64,000 bases of DNA from Paenibacillus vini (lineage in GTDB: Bacteria; Bacillota; Bacilli; Paenibacillales; Paenibacillaceae), in contig NZ_BOSL01000001.1 in assembly GCF_018403325.1 (NCBI RefSeq), forward strand, positions 682,001-746,000. Reading direction: 5' to 3'. The notes below the pieces were generated by a model. It was not told the DNA's origin and searched no databases. It worked only from the letters and a program-made list of their open reading frames with translations. Each line of letters opens with the position of its first letter. Within the stretch, counting starts at the first letter, position 1. This document shows positions 53,039 to 62,781 of the stretch, piece by piece. A program made the position numbers and the translations under genes.

Positions 53039-53818
53039 CTACTTCCATAATTTCCAGGGAGCTTCCTTAGTTACCCAAAGTCTGTCTAATATATTTTTAT
53101 CTCGCATTGTGTCCATGCAATACCAAAACCCAGGATGCTTAAATGCACTCAATTTCCCCCTATTTACCACTTTCTCCATAGGAAGGATTTCAAACACAGT
53201 ATCATCGCCCTCTATATAATCTAAAACTTGGGGGTCAACCACCATGAACCCACCATTAATCCAACCGCCGTCCTCTTTAGACTTTTCAACAAATCTTTCA
53301 ACCCGATTTGTTGTGTCGTTGATATCTAATACTCCGAAGCGACCACCAGGTTGAACCGCTGTCATTGTGATTAGAGCATCAGAATTTAAATGATACTTTT
53401 CTAGATCATTAATATTTACGTCAGAAACTCCATCTCCATAGGTCAACATAAATGGTTCATTACCCAGATACTTTTGTATTCTCTTTATCCTTCCGCCCGT
53501 CATTGTATCTAATCCTGTATCAACCAATGTTACACGCCATGGTTCTGAGACATTATTATGAATAGTTAATTTGTTATTATTTGCAAAGTCAAAGGTTACA
53601 TCTGATGCATGAAGAAAGTAATTGGCGAAGAATTCCCTTATAGCGTAGCCTTTATAGCCTAGACATATTATAAAATCGTTGTATCCAAAATGACTGTATA
53701 TCTTCATAATGTGCCATAAGATGGGTTTCTCTCCTATCTCAACCATAGGTTTTGGCTTTAAATGACTTTCTTCACTTATTCTAGTACCATAACCACCTGC
53801 TAGAATAACTACTTTCAT
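53039..53818 (-). CDS. rfbF: Glucose-1-phosphate cytidylyltransferase
   Basis: 259 residues from the ATG at 53818 (GTG at 53830 is too close to its G-run). Nucleotidyltransferase start V-I-L-A-G-G-Y-G-T-R-I-S-E-E-S-H-L-K-P-K-P-M-V-E-I-G, then L-T-Y-G-D-G-V-S-D, P-G-G-R-F-G-V-L and G-F-W-Y-C-M-D-T-M-R-D. These are typical RfbF features; the length is as expected. It makes CDP-glucose, normally for 3,6-dideoxyhexoses through RfbG. No RfbG or RfbH is adjacent, so the fate of CDP-glucose is unclear. First gene of the ten-gene minus-strand operon. Confidence 0.93.
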   Translation of the reverse strand: MKVVILAGGYGTRISEESHLKPKPMVEIGEKPILWHIMKIYSHFGYNDFIICLGYKGYAIREFFANYFLHASDVTFDFANNNKLTIHNNVSEPWRVTLVDTGLDTMTGGRIKRIQKYLGNEPFMLTYGDGVSDVNINDLEKYHLNSDALITMTAVQPGGRFGVLDINDTTNRVERFVEKSKEDGGWINGGFMVVDPQVLDYIEGDDTVFEILPMEKVVNRGKLSAFKHPGFWYCMDTMRDKNILDRLWVTKEAPWKLWK

Positions 53819-54239
53819 AACTAATTTCACACCCCAACTACAATTTTTGGATTACACAACGCTCTCTCATTATAACAAAGCGTTTGTATACATTTGTGCT
53901 CAACGTCAATATCCCTTTCATTACCCTTTTTTCTGTTAAACAATAGACTTTTTGGTCGTGTTATCCGTGTGCTAGTTTAGTACTCTTTCTTCATTTCTCA
54001 CACTATCTAGTATTCATTATATCGGTGTCATCCTAATTAAATATTAGTACATTGAGAGATTGTTATCGCTAGACTGGACAGATTTTATAAGGACAATTAT
54101 AATGCTCCATAGATTGAATCACGGGATTTCATATGGACGAATTATTCTAATTAATTGAGTGCGTAATATTTTATATAAGAGAACCTACTGGATGATGAAA
54201 ATATCGTAAACTGTGAATCTCTTTGGAGGGAATAATAAA
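53819..54239. other. 421-base divergent intergenic region
   Basis: AT-rich, no coding frame. A TATAAT on the minus strand (plus-strand 53869-53874) could be the -10 of the rfbF operon, without a good -35. The plus-strand promoter at 54075-54103 drives the transferase starting at 54240. Confidence 0.6.
54075..54103 (+). promoter_or_regulatory. Sigma-A-type promoter for the GT2 gene at 54240
   Basis: TGGACA (54075-54080), 17-base spacer, TATAAT (54098-54103). Predicts a ~130-base leader. Confidence 0.75.
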
Positions 54240-55166
54240 TTGGCCCTGCTTAGTGTTATTATGTCGACTTATAATCGTAAAGAATTTTTACCATCTTCAA
54301 TTGAAAGTGTGCTCTCTCAAACATTTGAGGATTTTGAATTTGTTATAGTCAATAATGGTTCTACAGATGGCAGTAAAGCGATTTGCCAATATTATGCTGC
54401 TAAAGATAAACGAATTAAGCTTATAGATATTGAAGAGAATCGAGGAGCACCTATAGGAAGAAACCAGGGGCTTTCTTTTGCAACGACAGACTATATAACC
54501 TTTGTTGACGATGATGATTACTGTGAGCCGGAGATGCTCGAATTATTATGGAGCCTTAGTCAAAAATATAATGCTGATATTTCACTTTGTGGAAGTTGGA
54601 ATAATATTAACGGAATATTGGTTCCATATTTCATTTTTGATGAGACATTGTTGCTTGATAAGGTTCGAGGTCTCCATGAGTTATTGCTTAGAGAAAAATA
54701 CAACGTAGCCCCACCTACCAAACTCTTTCGTAAATCATTATTTGACGGAATAAGTTATGTTGAGAATGTTTTGGTAGATGACATTCATGTGATTTATAAA
54801 CTTTTTGCTAAGGCAAATATGACTGCGGCACACGGTAAACCTCTATATAGGTTTACTAAACATGAAGGAAATATGACGAATTTTATTCAAACAGATAAAA
54901 TCTCTTACGAGATATTAACCGAGTACCTTAGCGCTTTTCGCGAGCGTACTATATATTTATCAAATGCTGTACCTGAAATCGCATCAAGGGCCTTATACTC
55001 CGAACTTTCTTACATGTTGTTTATGTGTGATAAAATTAAGGACCAAGATGAACTGCAAGGTTTATTTAACTACATGAAAAACACATTGGAGCGAAACTAT
55101 AGCGAATTGATAAATAGTCCATTTTTAACAAGTAGAGATAAAATACTGTTAGAAAAAATGGTGTGA
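54240..55166 (+). CDS. GT2 glycosyltransferase
   Basis: 308 residues from TTG 54240, chosen because GGAGGG at 54224-54229 is nine bases upstream; a GTG at 54213 lies before that site. GT-A motifs: V-I-M-S-T-Y-N-R-K-E-F-L, V-I-V-N-N-G-S-T-D-G-S, G-A-P-I-G-R-N-Q-G-L, F-V-D-D-D-D-Y-C. The last ~100 residues are helical. AT-rich like the rest of the island, with its own promoter; followed by a decayed transferase. Confidence 0.9.
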   Translation: MALLSVIMSTYNRKEFLPSSIESVLSQTFEDFEFVIVNNGSTDGSKAICQYYAAKDKRIKLIDIEENRGAPIGRNQGLSFATTDYITFVDDDDYCEPEMLELLWSLSQKYNADISLCGSWNNINGILVPYFIFDETLLLDKVRGLHELLLREKYNVAPPTKLFRKSLFDGISYVENVLVDDIHVIYKLFAKANMTAAHGKPLYRFTKHEGNMTNFIQTDKISYEILTEYLSAFRERTIYLSNAVPEIASRALYSELSYMLFMCDKIKDQDELQGLFNYMKNTLERNYSELINSPFLTSRDKILLEKMV

Positions 55167-55196
55167 AATAGCACAGAGATAGTAGAGATAGACTGA

Positions 55197-55830
55197 ATGG
55201 GAGTAGCCGTTGCGACGATAATCAGGGACTCAGAACGCTCCATAGAACACTGCCTGGACAGACGAAGTTGTTGTGGTGGATACCGGCCCAGCAGTAGAAC
55301 TGATGTAAATTCATATTGCGAGGAACATGAGTAAATGAAATTGTATCTTTTTGAGTGAATTAATGATTTTTTCTGTTGCTAGGAACTTTCCTCTTTCAAA
55401 GAGTGTTTGTTGTGGACTCTGATGACTATTTACTTGTCAATGATCGCGGGAAAATAATAAGTTAGACTAGTCAGATGGAGCAGCAGAGGAGGAAATGCGT
55501 CTTTGATATCGGTTACGATAATTCAGTAGATGGTAAGGTAGTGGAGACTATTGCCGATTGTTATGTTCGATTGTTTCCTAGCTCATTAAGATATGAAGAT
55601 ATGATACATGAACAGATTGTTTACGCACCTTTGGATGGGGTTCGTAACGATTATTCATCTTGAGCACGATGGGATGATATGAATCAGGTAGATATAAAAG
55701 CTAAAAAGAAACGAGATAATGAGTTGCTTATTCTTAATCTACAGCAAGACCAAGAGAATGCACGATTAAACATAGCCGAGTCGAAGAGGACAAATACCGA
55801 ATTGTTAGGTTGAGGGGTCCAACAGGATTT
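55197..55830 (+). pseudogene. Decayed SunS-like GT2 glycosyltransferase
   Basis: Fragments in different frames match, in order, the transferases at 33484 and 37599. From ATG 55197 it reads V-A-V-A-T-I-I-R-D-S-E-R-S-I-E-H-C-L-D. After a deletion and frame change comes D-E-V-V-V-V-D-T-G (about 55261). Further on is V-D-S-D-D-Y-L-L-V-N-D-R-G (about 55411, the D-x-D region), then R-L-F-P-S-S-L-R-Y-E-D-M-I-H-E-Q-I-V (55585 on). Stops and shifts separate the pieces, so no product is expected. Confidence 0.8.
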
Positions 55831-56800
55831 AGTTGAAGGATACATCGGAAAGTGAATTATAGAGTTTGCATATCCATGCGATCCATGAGGCTCCGATGTT
55901 GTTGTGGTCAAATCAAGAATATTCGCCATTCTATATTAATGAGTGTGTAATAGTTTTGCATCTTTCCGAGAAACACTGAAATGCCCGAGCAGATTGATCC
56001 GGATATCGCCAACAATTTGTAGATACGGAAGAGGTATGATTAATCCATACAGCTATCCCACTAAATGGGGGATATTATGTATCTTCATAAATTTAACCTT
56101 AGGTACACCTGCTCTCTGGTTAATTTTGATTATCTTATTCTGCGCGATAGTCGTAAAAGATGCAGAATGGATGGACGCCGATCATTTGGAAAAATGGTTT
56201 GACGCCAACAGAAACCTCAGAGAAGTTCCTTTAATCATATTGAAATAGACCACCGCAAAGGAGTTAAATGGTACTTAAATCTTCCGGAAGATTTGGAGTT
56301 CCTGATTCCAAGAATATTTTCATACGTCCTTAATGATGCAAGTCCATCCATTTCAATGAGTACTATGGTTATCAGACTCTCGCGGACTTTCGTTCATGGT
56401 AATTTAGAATTGGCCAATGGAACAATATTTTGACTGATCTGAATCTCTTATCATTTAATGATATTTTTATAGGTAACAACATCAATTATTCAAATGCGAT
56501 TTCATTTATTGAAGGGACCTTATTTTTAAGTATGGTGCCTTGCATCAAGATTCACCTCAACGGCAGGTAACTATGTTATTGAATGGATTGGAATTAATAA
56601 CTGATCTTGTTTCCAAAATGGAGCGAACGGGAAAAAATTATAAGATTCAAGTTTAATATTTTATTTTTATAGTTTCAATTACTCCTACTCTGGTTAAATA
56701 TAAATGGGATCCTTATCTGCCTCTTGCTTACTAACTCCCCGCCAGTTTTCTTTCGACAAGAATTTACAATACTTTTACAGGAAAACCTAATCCTTGGTAA
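55831..56800. other. Non-coding or decayed stretch at the right end of the island
   Basis: About 1 kb with only short open frames. One frame around 56250-56430 stays open for ~58 codons and another at 55943-56248 for 101, but neither has a ribosome-binding site or recognisable motif. It may be further decay of the upstream gene's TPR part or of another island gene. No terminal inverted repeats or transposase remnants were recognised. Confidence 0.5.
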
Positions 56801-56830
56801 TTGACACTGGTGAAGTTTGGGTGGTATAGT
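56801..56830 (+). promoter_or_regulatory. Sigma-A promoter for the cold-shock gene
   Basis: TTGACA (56801-56806), 18-base spacer, TATAGT (56825-56830), giving a leader of about 55 bases. Confidence 0.8.
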
Positions 56831-56892
56831 CAGAAATGTGGGCTTGGTCACAGGGTCACACTCTTATTTGATAATGAAGGGAATGTTAGTGC

Positions 56893-57090
56893 ATGCAAGG
56901 TAAAGTGAAATGGTTCAACGCAGAGAAAGGTTATGGCTTCATCGAGACTGAAGAGGGCGGCGACGTATTCGTACATTTCTCCGCAATCCAATCGGAAGGT
57001 TTCAAAACTCTGGAAGAAGGACAATCCGTCGAGTTCGAAATCGTTGAAGGCGCTCGTGGACCGCAAGCCGCTAACGTAATCAAATTATAA
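56893..57090 (+). CDS. CspA-family cold-shock protein
   Basis: 65 residues; ATG at 56893 after GAAGGGAATG. Single cold-shock domain with RNP1 K-G-Y-G-F-I and RNP2 V-F-V-H-F motifs, starting [10 protein letters not shown] and ending G-P-Q-A-A-N-V. It binds single-stranded RNA or DNA and prevents secondary structure. It has its own promoter and terminator. It is the first intact gene after the island. Which csp paralogue it represents cannot be told. Confidence 0.97.
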   Translation: MQGKVKWFNAEKGYGFIETEEGGDVFVHFSAIQSEGFKTLEEGQSVEFEIVEGARGPQAANVIKL

Positions 57091-57158
57091 TCATCCCGGC
57101 ACAGCCGCGACCTACATATAACGGTATGATGGTTAAGAATTGAAGATTCGCTAGCAAC

Positions 57159-57192
57159 AGACCCTGGGAACTTACCCGGGGTCTTATTTTGT
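57159..57192 (+). terminator. Terminator after the cold-shock gene
   Basis: AGACCC-T-GGG and CCC-G-GGGTCT form a stem with one mismatch and an AACTTA loop, followed by TATTTTG. Confidence 0.85.
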
Positions 57193-57295
57193 TTTTTCGG
57201 TGAGGTTGCTGGAAATGGCGCAAGTACCTTCACGTCCATGTCTTTTGAACCCGCACCAATGCTTCAACATAGCAGATTCGAAACGAGGTGAGTTC

Positions 57296-57799
57296 ATGAA
57301 TTTCCGTAAGCTTCTCAAATGGATCCCAACATTGGCTATCATGATACTGTTATTCGCTCTTTCGGCCCAATCATATGAGGAGCAGAACCTGCAGCCCGAA
57401 ATCGAGAGGAAGGTCACTCATACCTCGGCCTCTGAATGGTTGGATGGAATCTCCTTTACTTATGCAGGACGGGAGATTAGTGCCGAGAGCTTGGGAACGG
57501 CAGGATTTATCGAATTTTTTATTCGCAAGGGCGCCCATTTTTCGGTGTATGGATTGCTAGGGTTATTTGTGGCATTTGCCTTGAATTCCGGACGAAGGGG
57601 AAGGGACTTTGGCTGGACTGTGGTGATCTCCTTTCTCTATGCCTGCTCGGATGAGCTGCATCAGACCTTTATGCCGGATCGGACCGGACTGGTGGAGGAT
57701 GTGATGCTGGATACGACGGGCGCAGCATTCGGTGCTCTTGTTATGCTCCTGATCTGGAGGATCGTGGAACGAAGAAAAGCCAAAGCCCGGTGCGATTAG
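57296..57799 (+). CDS. VanZ-family membrane protein
   Basis: 167 residues from the ATG at 57296 with GAGGTGA; an in-frame ATG at 57200 has no ribosome-binding site. It has an N-terminal transmembrane segment (W-I-P-T-L-A-I-M-I-L-L-F-A-L-S-A-Q-S), an amphipathic stretch, then I-R-K-G-A-H-F-S-V-Y-G-L-L-G-L. The family motif S-D-E-L-H-Q-T-F-M-P-D-R-T-G (residues ~115-128) and two further membrane helices follow. VanZ proteins give low-level teicoplanin resistance in one context, but most chromosomal members have unknown roles. Not adjacent to van genes. Confidence 0.88.
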   Translation: MNFRKLLKWIPTLAIMILLFALSAQSYEEQNLQPEIERKVTHTSASEWLDGISFTYAGREISAESLGTAGFIEFFIRKGAHFSVYGLLGLFVAFALNSGRRGRDFGWTVVISFLYACSDELHQTFMPDRTGLVEDVMLDTTGAAFGALVMLLIWRIVERRKAKARCD

Positions 57800-57882
57800 C
57801 GTTAAGTGCAAAAGTACAATTTGAACTAAAGAATGGGATGCAGGATCATTGCTCAACTTATGGTCATAAAACATTCAAAATT

Positions 57883-57920
57883 ACCGCAGTTCCCGCAACC
57901 GGGCGCTCTGCGGTTTTTTT
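57883..57920 (+). terminator. Terminator after the VanZ-family gene
   Basis: ACCGCAG and CTGCGGT form the outer stem, with CCCG/CGGG pairing inside, followed by a run of seven T. Confidence 0.9.
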
Positions 57921-57976
57921 ACGCTGCAACAGCGCTATTAGCCTAGTTAGCAGCACTTTATGCTGGATTTACAATT

Positions 57977-58006
57977 TTTACTTTGGGCTAACATCTGTGG
58001 TATAAT
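57977..58006 (+). promoter_or_regulatory. Promoter for hpf
   Basis: TTTACT (57977-57982), 18-base spacer and a perfect TATAAT (58001-58006), 30 bases before the hpf start. Confidence 0.65.
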
Positions 58007-58035
58007 GAAGGTGCAAAGCAAAGGAGGAGTGCCCA

Positions 58036-58596
58036 ATGAATTATAGTATTCGTGGACAACAAATTGAAGTGACTGAGGCCTTGAGAGACTATGTTGACAA
58101 GAAGCTCAGCCGGCTTGACAAGTACTTTGATGCACCCCTTGCTTCCGAAGGTCACGTCACTTTAAGTGTCGTGCGCGGCTTGCACGTGGTTGAGGTAACG
58201 ATACCACTTTCCGGCGGCGTTGTGCTTCGTGCAGAGGATCGCAGCGATGATATGTATGCATCGATGGATGCGGTTGCGGACAAGCTCGAACGCCAGATTC
58301 GCAAGCACAAAACGAAGATTAACCGTAAGTTCCGCCAAGAGGGCAGTCTGAAGACGTTGTTCGTTGAGAATACGGCCGGTAACGGCAACGTAGCTACGAT
58401 GGAAGACATTGACGACGATTTGGAACTGGTCCGCACCAAGCGCTTTAATCTGAAGCCGATGGATGTGGAAGAAGCAATTTTGCAAATGAACATGGTTGGC
58501 CACAATTTCTTTGTTTTCTCCAACATTGATACGCAGGAAATTAACGTGGTTTACAAACGGAATGACGGGAAATACGGGCTGATCGAGAAAGAATAG
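58036..58596 (+). CDS. hpf: Long-form ribosome hibernation promoting factor
   Basis: 186 residues; ATG at 58036 with AGGAGG. N-terminal S30AE domain (residues ~1-100: M-N-Y-S-I-R-G-Q-Q-I-E-V-T, Y-V-D-K-K-L-S-R-L-D-K-Y-F) with a basic R-K-H-K-T-K-I-N-R-K segment. A linker leads to the C-terminal dimerisation domain (~125-182: V-R-T-K-R-F-N-L-K-P-M, then E-E-A-I-L-Q-M-N-M-V-G-H-N-F-F-V-F). It joins 70S ribosomes into inactive 100S dimers in stationary phase. In B. subtilis (yvyD) it follows fliT; here it is about 24.5 kb away. Confidence 0.96.
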   Translation: MNYSIRGQQIEVTEALRDYVDKKLSRLDKYFDAPLASEGHVTLSVVRGLHVVEVTIPLSGGVVLRAEDRSDDMYASMDAVADKLERQIRKHKTKINRKFRQEGSLKTLFVENTAGNGNVATMEDIDDDLELVRTKRFNLKPMDVEEAILQMNMVGHNFFVFSNIDTQEINVVYKRNDGKYGLIEKE

Positions 58597-58716
58597 ATAC
58601 CTATTTTTTGTTAATCTCGTGATCCATCATTTATTTTTAGAATAATTATTAACGTATCCAATCATGACGATTGTTTGAATGAGAGTGGTAATTCTTGCAA
58701 TTGAAGTAAAAGGAAC

Positions 58717-58750
58717 GAGCCTTTACCCGCGCGCGGGTAGGGCTCTTTAT
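58717..58750 (+). terminator. Terminator after hpf
   Basis: GAGCC-ttt-ACCCGC pairs with GCGGGT-ag-GGCTC, followed by TTTATT. It lies 120 bases after the hpf stop. Confidence 0.85.
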
Positions 58751-58796
58751 TCGTATAGATGGGGTTTTGACAGTGCCCCTGCGGTGATGCCGTGTG

Positions 58797-58825
58797 TTGC
58801 GGCATGCCTTACAAACTGTTACAAT
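58797..58825 (+). promoter_or_regulatory. Promoter for secA
   Basis: TTGCGG (58797-58802), 17-base spacer, TACAAT (58820-58825). A small inverted repeat ATGCCG/CGGCAT (58787-58805) overlaps the -35. Confidence 0.6.
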
Positions 58826-58864
58826 TTAGGCAAATCATCTGTTTATGCATGAAAGGGGTAAACC

Positions 58865-61372
58865 ATGCTGGGATTAATGAAGAAGATTTTTGGCGACACG
58901 AACGAACGTGATGTCAAACGTCTTATGAAGACGGTAGATTATATTAATACATTGGAACCACAATTTGAGGCTCTTTCGGACGAGCAGCTGCAAGCGAAAA
59001 CCGCCGAGTTCCGGGAACGGATCGAAAAAGGCGAAACGCTGGATGAGCTTTTGCCGGAAGCTTTTGCGACAGTCAGGGAGGCGTCCAAGAGAACGCTGGG
59101 CATGCGCCATTTTAACGTACAGCTGGTGGGCGGGATGGCCCTTCATGAAGGCCGGATCGCTGAGATGAAGACCGGTGAAGGTAAAACCCTGGTCGGGACC
59201 CTGCCGGTTTATTTGAATGCACTCCTGGGCAAGGGTGTACACGTCGTTACCGTCAACGATTACTTGGCCCAGCGCGACAGCCAGCAAATGGGACAAATTT
59301 ATAATTTCCTCGGAATGACCGTAGGGGTCAATCTGAACGGCATGGAGCATCATGAGAAGCAAGAAGCTTATGCCTGCGACATTACTTATGGAACGAACAA
59401 TGAGTTCGGTTTTGACTATCTCCGCGATAATATGGTGCTGTACAAGGAACAAATGGTACAACGCCCGCTCTACTTCTGTATCATTGACGAAGTGGACTCC
59501 ATCCTGATTGACGAAGCACGGACCCCGCTGATTATTTCCGGACAAGCCCAGAAGTCGACGGAGCTGTACTATGCCGCTGACCGTTTTGTGAAGCGCCTGG
59601 TTGCCGAAGAAGATTATACGGTGGATATTAAGGTAAAAGCGGTATCCCTTACCGAAAAAGGGGTAGCGAAGGCTGAGAAAGCGTTCGGCATCGAGAACCT
59701 TTACGATCACAGCCACATTACGCTGAATCACCATGTCGTGCAGGCGCTTAAAGCGAACGTAATCATGCGTCGTGACGTAGACTACGTGGTGACGGAAGAT
59801 GAAGTTCTGATCGTCGATGAGTTTACGGGCCGGATTATGCAAGGCCGCCGCTACAGCGACGGGTTGCACCAAGCGATCGAAGCGAAGGAAGGCATCGAGG
59901 TTCAAAACGAATCCATGACGCTCGCTACGATTACGTTCCAGAACTACTTCCGTATGTATCGCAAACTGGGCGGGATGACCGGTACGGCCAAGACAGAGGA
60001 AGAGGAGTTCAAGAAAATTTACGGCCTCGAAGTGCTGCAGGTGCCGACGAACCGGCCGAACCAGCGTCAAGATTTGCCGGATGTCGTATATAAGAGCGAA
60101 AGCGGCAAATTCAAAGCGGTGGTTGACGAAATCGTCAACCGTCATAAGCTGAACCAGCCGGTGCTCGTAGGTACGATCTCGATCGAGAACTCCGAACTGG
60201 TCTCCGAAATGCTGAAGCGCAAGGGTGTACCTCATAAAGTCCTGAACGCGAAGTATCATGCCGAAGAGGCTGAGATTATTTCCCGTGCCGGTGAGCCGGG
60301 CTCCGTGACGATCGCCACCAACATGGCGGGACGCGGGACCGACATTTTGCTGGGTAACGGCGTATCCGAGGTTGGCGGCCTGCATATCATTGGTACGGAG
60401 CGTCATGAATCGCGCCGGATCGATAATCAGCTGCGCGGCCGTGCCGGTCGTCAGGGCGACCCGGGTTCGACTCAGTTCTATCTGTCCCTTGGCGATGAAC
60501 TGATGAAGCGTTTTGGTGCCGACAACGTTCTGAACATGATGGATCGTTTGGGCTTTGAAGAAGATCAGCCGATCGAGAGCAAAATGATCACCCGTGCCAT
60601 CGAATCCGCACAAAAACGGGTAGAAGGCAATAACTTTGACGTTCGTAAAGTCGTTCTTCAATATGACGATGTCATGAATCAGCAACGCGAAATTATTTAT
60701 AAACAGCGCCGCGAGCTGCTGGAATCCGAGAATATCAAGCAGATTATCGTAGAGATGATTAAACCGGTTATCGAGCGGGTCGTTGAAGCACACACCAGCG
60801 ATGATATTCCGGAGAACTGGGAGCTGCAGGAAATCGCCGATTATGTCAACAGCAAGCTGTTGGATGAAGGCGCAGTTACCAAGGATGAGCTCTGGGGTAA
60901 AGAATCGAACGAAATGGTGGATTATATTTTTGACCGTGTCATGGTAAAATATGATGCACGCGAACAAGCGCTGGGCGAGGAAATGGTCCGCGAGTTCGAA
61001 AAAGTAATCGCACTCCGCTCGGTTGACAGCAAGTGGATGGATCACATCGATGCCATGGACCAATTGCGCCAAGGGATTCACCTTCGCGCCTACGGCGGTA
61101 CGGATCCACTGCGTGAGTACCAGTTCGAAGGCTACGAGATGTTCAATCAGATGGTTGCCAGCATCCAGGAAGAAGTGGCCATGTATATCATGAAGGCCCA
61201 AGTGGAAACGAACCAGGAGCGTCAAGCTGTCGTGGATGAGGATAAGATCTCTACCAGCGGAGAACCGGCCGAGAAGCGTCCGGTACAACGCGGGGAAGAA
61301 ATCGGGCGTAATGACCTTTGCCCTTGCGGCAGCGGCAAGAAGTACAAACATTGCCACGGGCAGAACGCATAA
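58865..61372 (+). CDS. secA: Preprotein translocase ATPase SecA
   Basis: 835 residues; ATG at 58865 with AAAGGGG. N-terminal DEAD-like motor: M-K-T-G-E-G-K-T-L (Walker A, ~101-109), [21 protein letters not shown] (~206-219). The preprotein-binding domain and second motor domain ([20 protein letters not shown]) follow. Then come the helical scaffold and the C-terminal zinc-binding tail [14 protein letters not shown]. It drives Sec export, which the many surface proteins at the left of this window need. Long minus-strand frames across this gene are shadows of its codon bias. Confidence 0.99.
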   Translation: MLGLMKKIFGDTNERDVKRLMKTVDYINTLEPQFEALSDEQLQAKTAEFRERIEKGETLDELLPEAFATVREASKRTLGMRHFNVQLVGGMALHEGRIAEMKTGEGKTLVGTLPVYLNALLGKGVHVVTVNDYLAQRDSQQMGQIYNFLGMTVGVNLNGMEHHEKQEAYACDITYGTNNEFGFDYLRDNMVLYKEQMVQRPLYFCIIDEVDSILIDEARTPLIISGQAQKSTELYYAADRFVKRLVAEEDYTVDIKVKAVSLTEKGVAKAEKAFGIENLYDHSHITLNHHVVQALKANVIMRRDVDYVVTEDEVLIVDEFTGRIMQGRRYSDGLHQAIEAKEGIEVQNESMTLATITFQNYFRMYRKLGGMTGTAKTEEEEFKKIYGLEVLQVPTNRPNQRQDLPDVVYKSESGKFKAVVDEIVNRHKLNQPVLVGTISIENSELVSEMLKRKGVPHKVLNAKYHAEEAEIISRAGEPGSVTIATNMAGRGTDILLGNGVSEVGGLHIIGTERHESRRIDNQLRGRAGRQGDPGSTQFYLSLGDELMKRFGADNVLNMMDRLGFEEDQPIESKMITRAIESAQKRVEGNNFDVRKVVLQYDDVMNQQREIIYKQRRELLESENIKQIIVEMIKPVIERVVEAHTSDDIPENWELQEIADYVNSKLLDEGAVTKDELWGKESNEMVDYIFDRVMVKYDAREQALGEEMVREFEKVIALRSVDSKWMDHIDAMDQLRQGIHLRAYGGTDPLREYQFEGYEMFNQMVASIQEEVAMYIMKAQVETNQERQAVVDEDKISTSGEPAEKRPVQRGEEIGRNDLCPCGSGKKYKHCHGQNA

Positions 61373-61407
61373 GAGAGCCGAGAGATCAGGAAGCTCTGAA
61401 AGAAAGC

Positions 61408-61443
61408 GGGGGGCCGTCCGTGTCGGATGGCATCCCGTTTTTC
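61408..61443 (+). terminator. Terminator after secA
   Basis: GGGGGGCCGTCC and GGATGGCATCCC form a stem with an AT bulge and a GTGTC loop, followed by GTTTTT. prfB starts 40 bases later. Confidence 0.75.
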
Positions 61444-61482
61444 GCTTGCATATTATTAATTTGTGAAAGGTGGTATTACAGC

Positions 61483-62596
61483 ATGATCGATCCGAGCGTA
61501 AAACAGGACATGCGGGAAATAACCAAGAAATTATCCAACCTTAGGGGGTCTCTTTGACTTAGACCTCAAGCAGGAAATGATCGCGAACTATGAGGAAAAG
61601 ATGGCGGCTCCCGATTTTTGGGACGACAACGATAAGGCGCAAAGCTTAATTGCTGAGCTCAACGCTGTCAAATCTTCCGTAGATCAATACAGCGCGCTTC
61701 AGCAAGAGTACGACGATGCTGAAATGATGGCGGAGCTGGCAGAGGAAGAGGGCGATGAGTCGCTCGCCGCTGAGATCGGCGCATCGGTAGCATCGCTGGT
61801 GAAGAAGCTGGAGGAATTCGAGCTGCAGCTGCTGCTGAACCAGCCGTACGATAAGATGAACGCGATCCTGGAGCTGCATCCGGGCGCCGGCGGCACCGAG
61901 TCCCAGGACTGGGGCCAAATGCTGCTGCGGATGTACACCCGCTGGGCGGAGAAGCGCGGCTTCAAAGTGGAGACGCTCGACTATCTGCCGGGCGACGAAG
62001 CGGGCATCAAGAGCGTAACCCTGCTGATCAAAGGGTATAACGCTTACGGTTATCTGAAGGCGGAAAAAGGCGTGCACCGCCTGGTGCGCATCTCCCCGTT
62101 CGACTCTTCCGGCCGCAGACATACTTCTTTCGTCTCCTGCGACGTCGTGCCGGAAATTACGGAGGACGTGGAAGTCGATATCCGGACGGAGGATCTCAAG
62201 ATCGATACGTACCGGGCCAGCGGCGCGGGCGGCCAGCACATTAACACCACGGATTCGGCGGTGCGGATTACGCACTTGCCGACGGGCGTTGTGGTGACGT
62301 GCCAGAACGAACGCTCGCAGATCAAGAACCGGGAGCGCGCGATGACGATGCTCCGTTCCAAGCTGTACGAGCGCAAGCTCGAGGAGCAGCGGAAGGAGCT
62401 GGATGAGATCCGCGGCGAGCAATCCGATATCGCCTGGGGCAGCCAGATCCGTTCCTATGTCTTCCACCCGTACAGCATGGTCAAGGACCATCGCACTTCG
62501 GTGGAGACGGGCAACGTTGGCGCCGTCATGGACGGCGATCTCGATGCCTTTATCGATGGATACCTGCGGAGTCAGATTCAGAGCGAAGCGCAATAA
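61483..62596 (+). CDS. prfB: Peptide chain release factor 2, with programmed +1 frameshift
   Basis: 370 residues when read as 61483-61554 joined to 61556-62596. ATG at 61483 follows GAAAGGTGG. The first 24 codons end at CTT-TGA-C, where the ribosome must slip +1 to continue. The body shows S-P-F-D-S-S-G (tripeptide anticodon S-P-F, residue ~203) and G-A-G-G-Q-H-I-N (GGQ peptidyl-hydrolysis motif, ~248). RF2 recognises UGA and UAA, and low RF2 favours the frameshift, giving autoregulation. The position after secA matches B. subtilis. Confidence 0.98.
61543..61558 (+). promoter_or_regulatory. Programmed frameshift site of prfB
   Basis: AGGGGG (internal Shine-Dalgarno, 61543-61548), TCT, then CTT-TGA-C (61552-61558): the classic RF2 recoding signal with the standard three-base spacing between the Shine-Dalgarno sequence and the slippery CTT. 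Confidence 0.97.
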
Positions 62597-62733
62597 TGCA
62601 ATACTCCCGGCATTTGTCACTAGGCAAGCCGGTAGAAAAAGGATAGAACCGATTCCTGCACCGCGGAAGTCCGGTCAGGAAGGGACGCTGTCTTCCCCCT
62701 AGGAAGCAAGTATCTCTTCCAGTGCCGGTCGCA

Positions 62734-62758
62734 TCCGCCAAGGTGCGGGAATTTTTTT
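62734..62758 (+). terminator. Probable terminator after prfB
   Basis: CCGC/GCGG stem, extended by a T-G wobble, with a CAAGGT loop, followed by GAA and seven T. The stem is short. It lies before the chosen yitT start. Confidence 0.5.
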
Positions 62759-62781
62759 GGATCAGTGAGGAGGGGCAAGCG

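Noticed and set aside
33484-56800. Prophage or transposon carrying the glycan island
   Set aside because: No integrase, transposase, att-like repeats or phage genes were seen at either end.
58874-61357. 827-codon open frame on the minus strand opposite secA
   Set aside because: It mirrors the full secA coding sequence and its product has no domain pattern; it is a shadow of codon bias.
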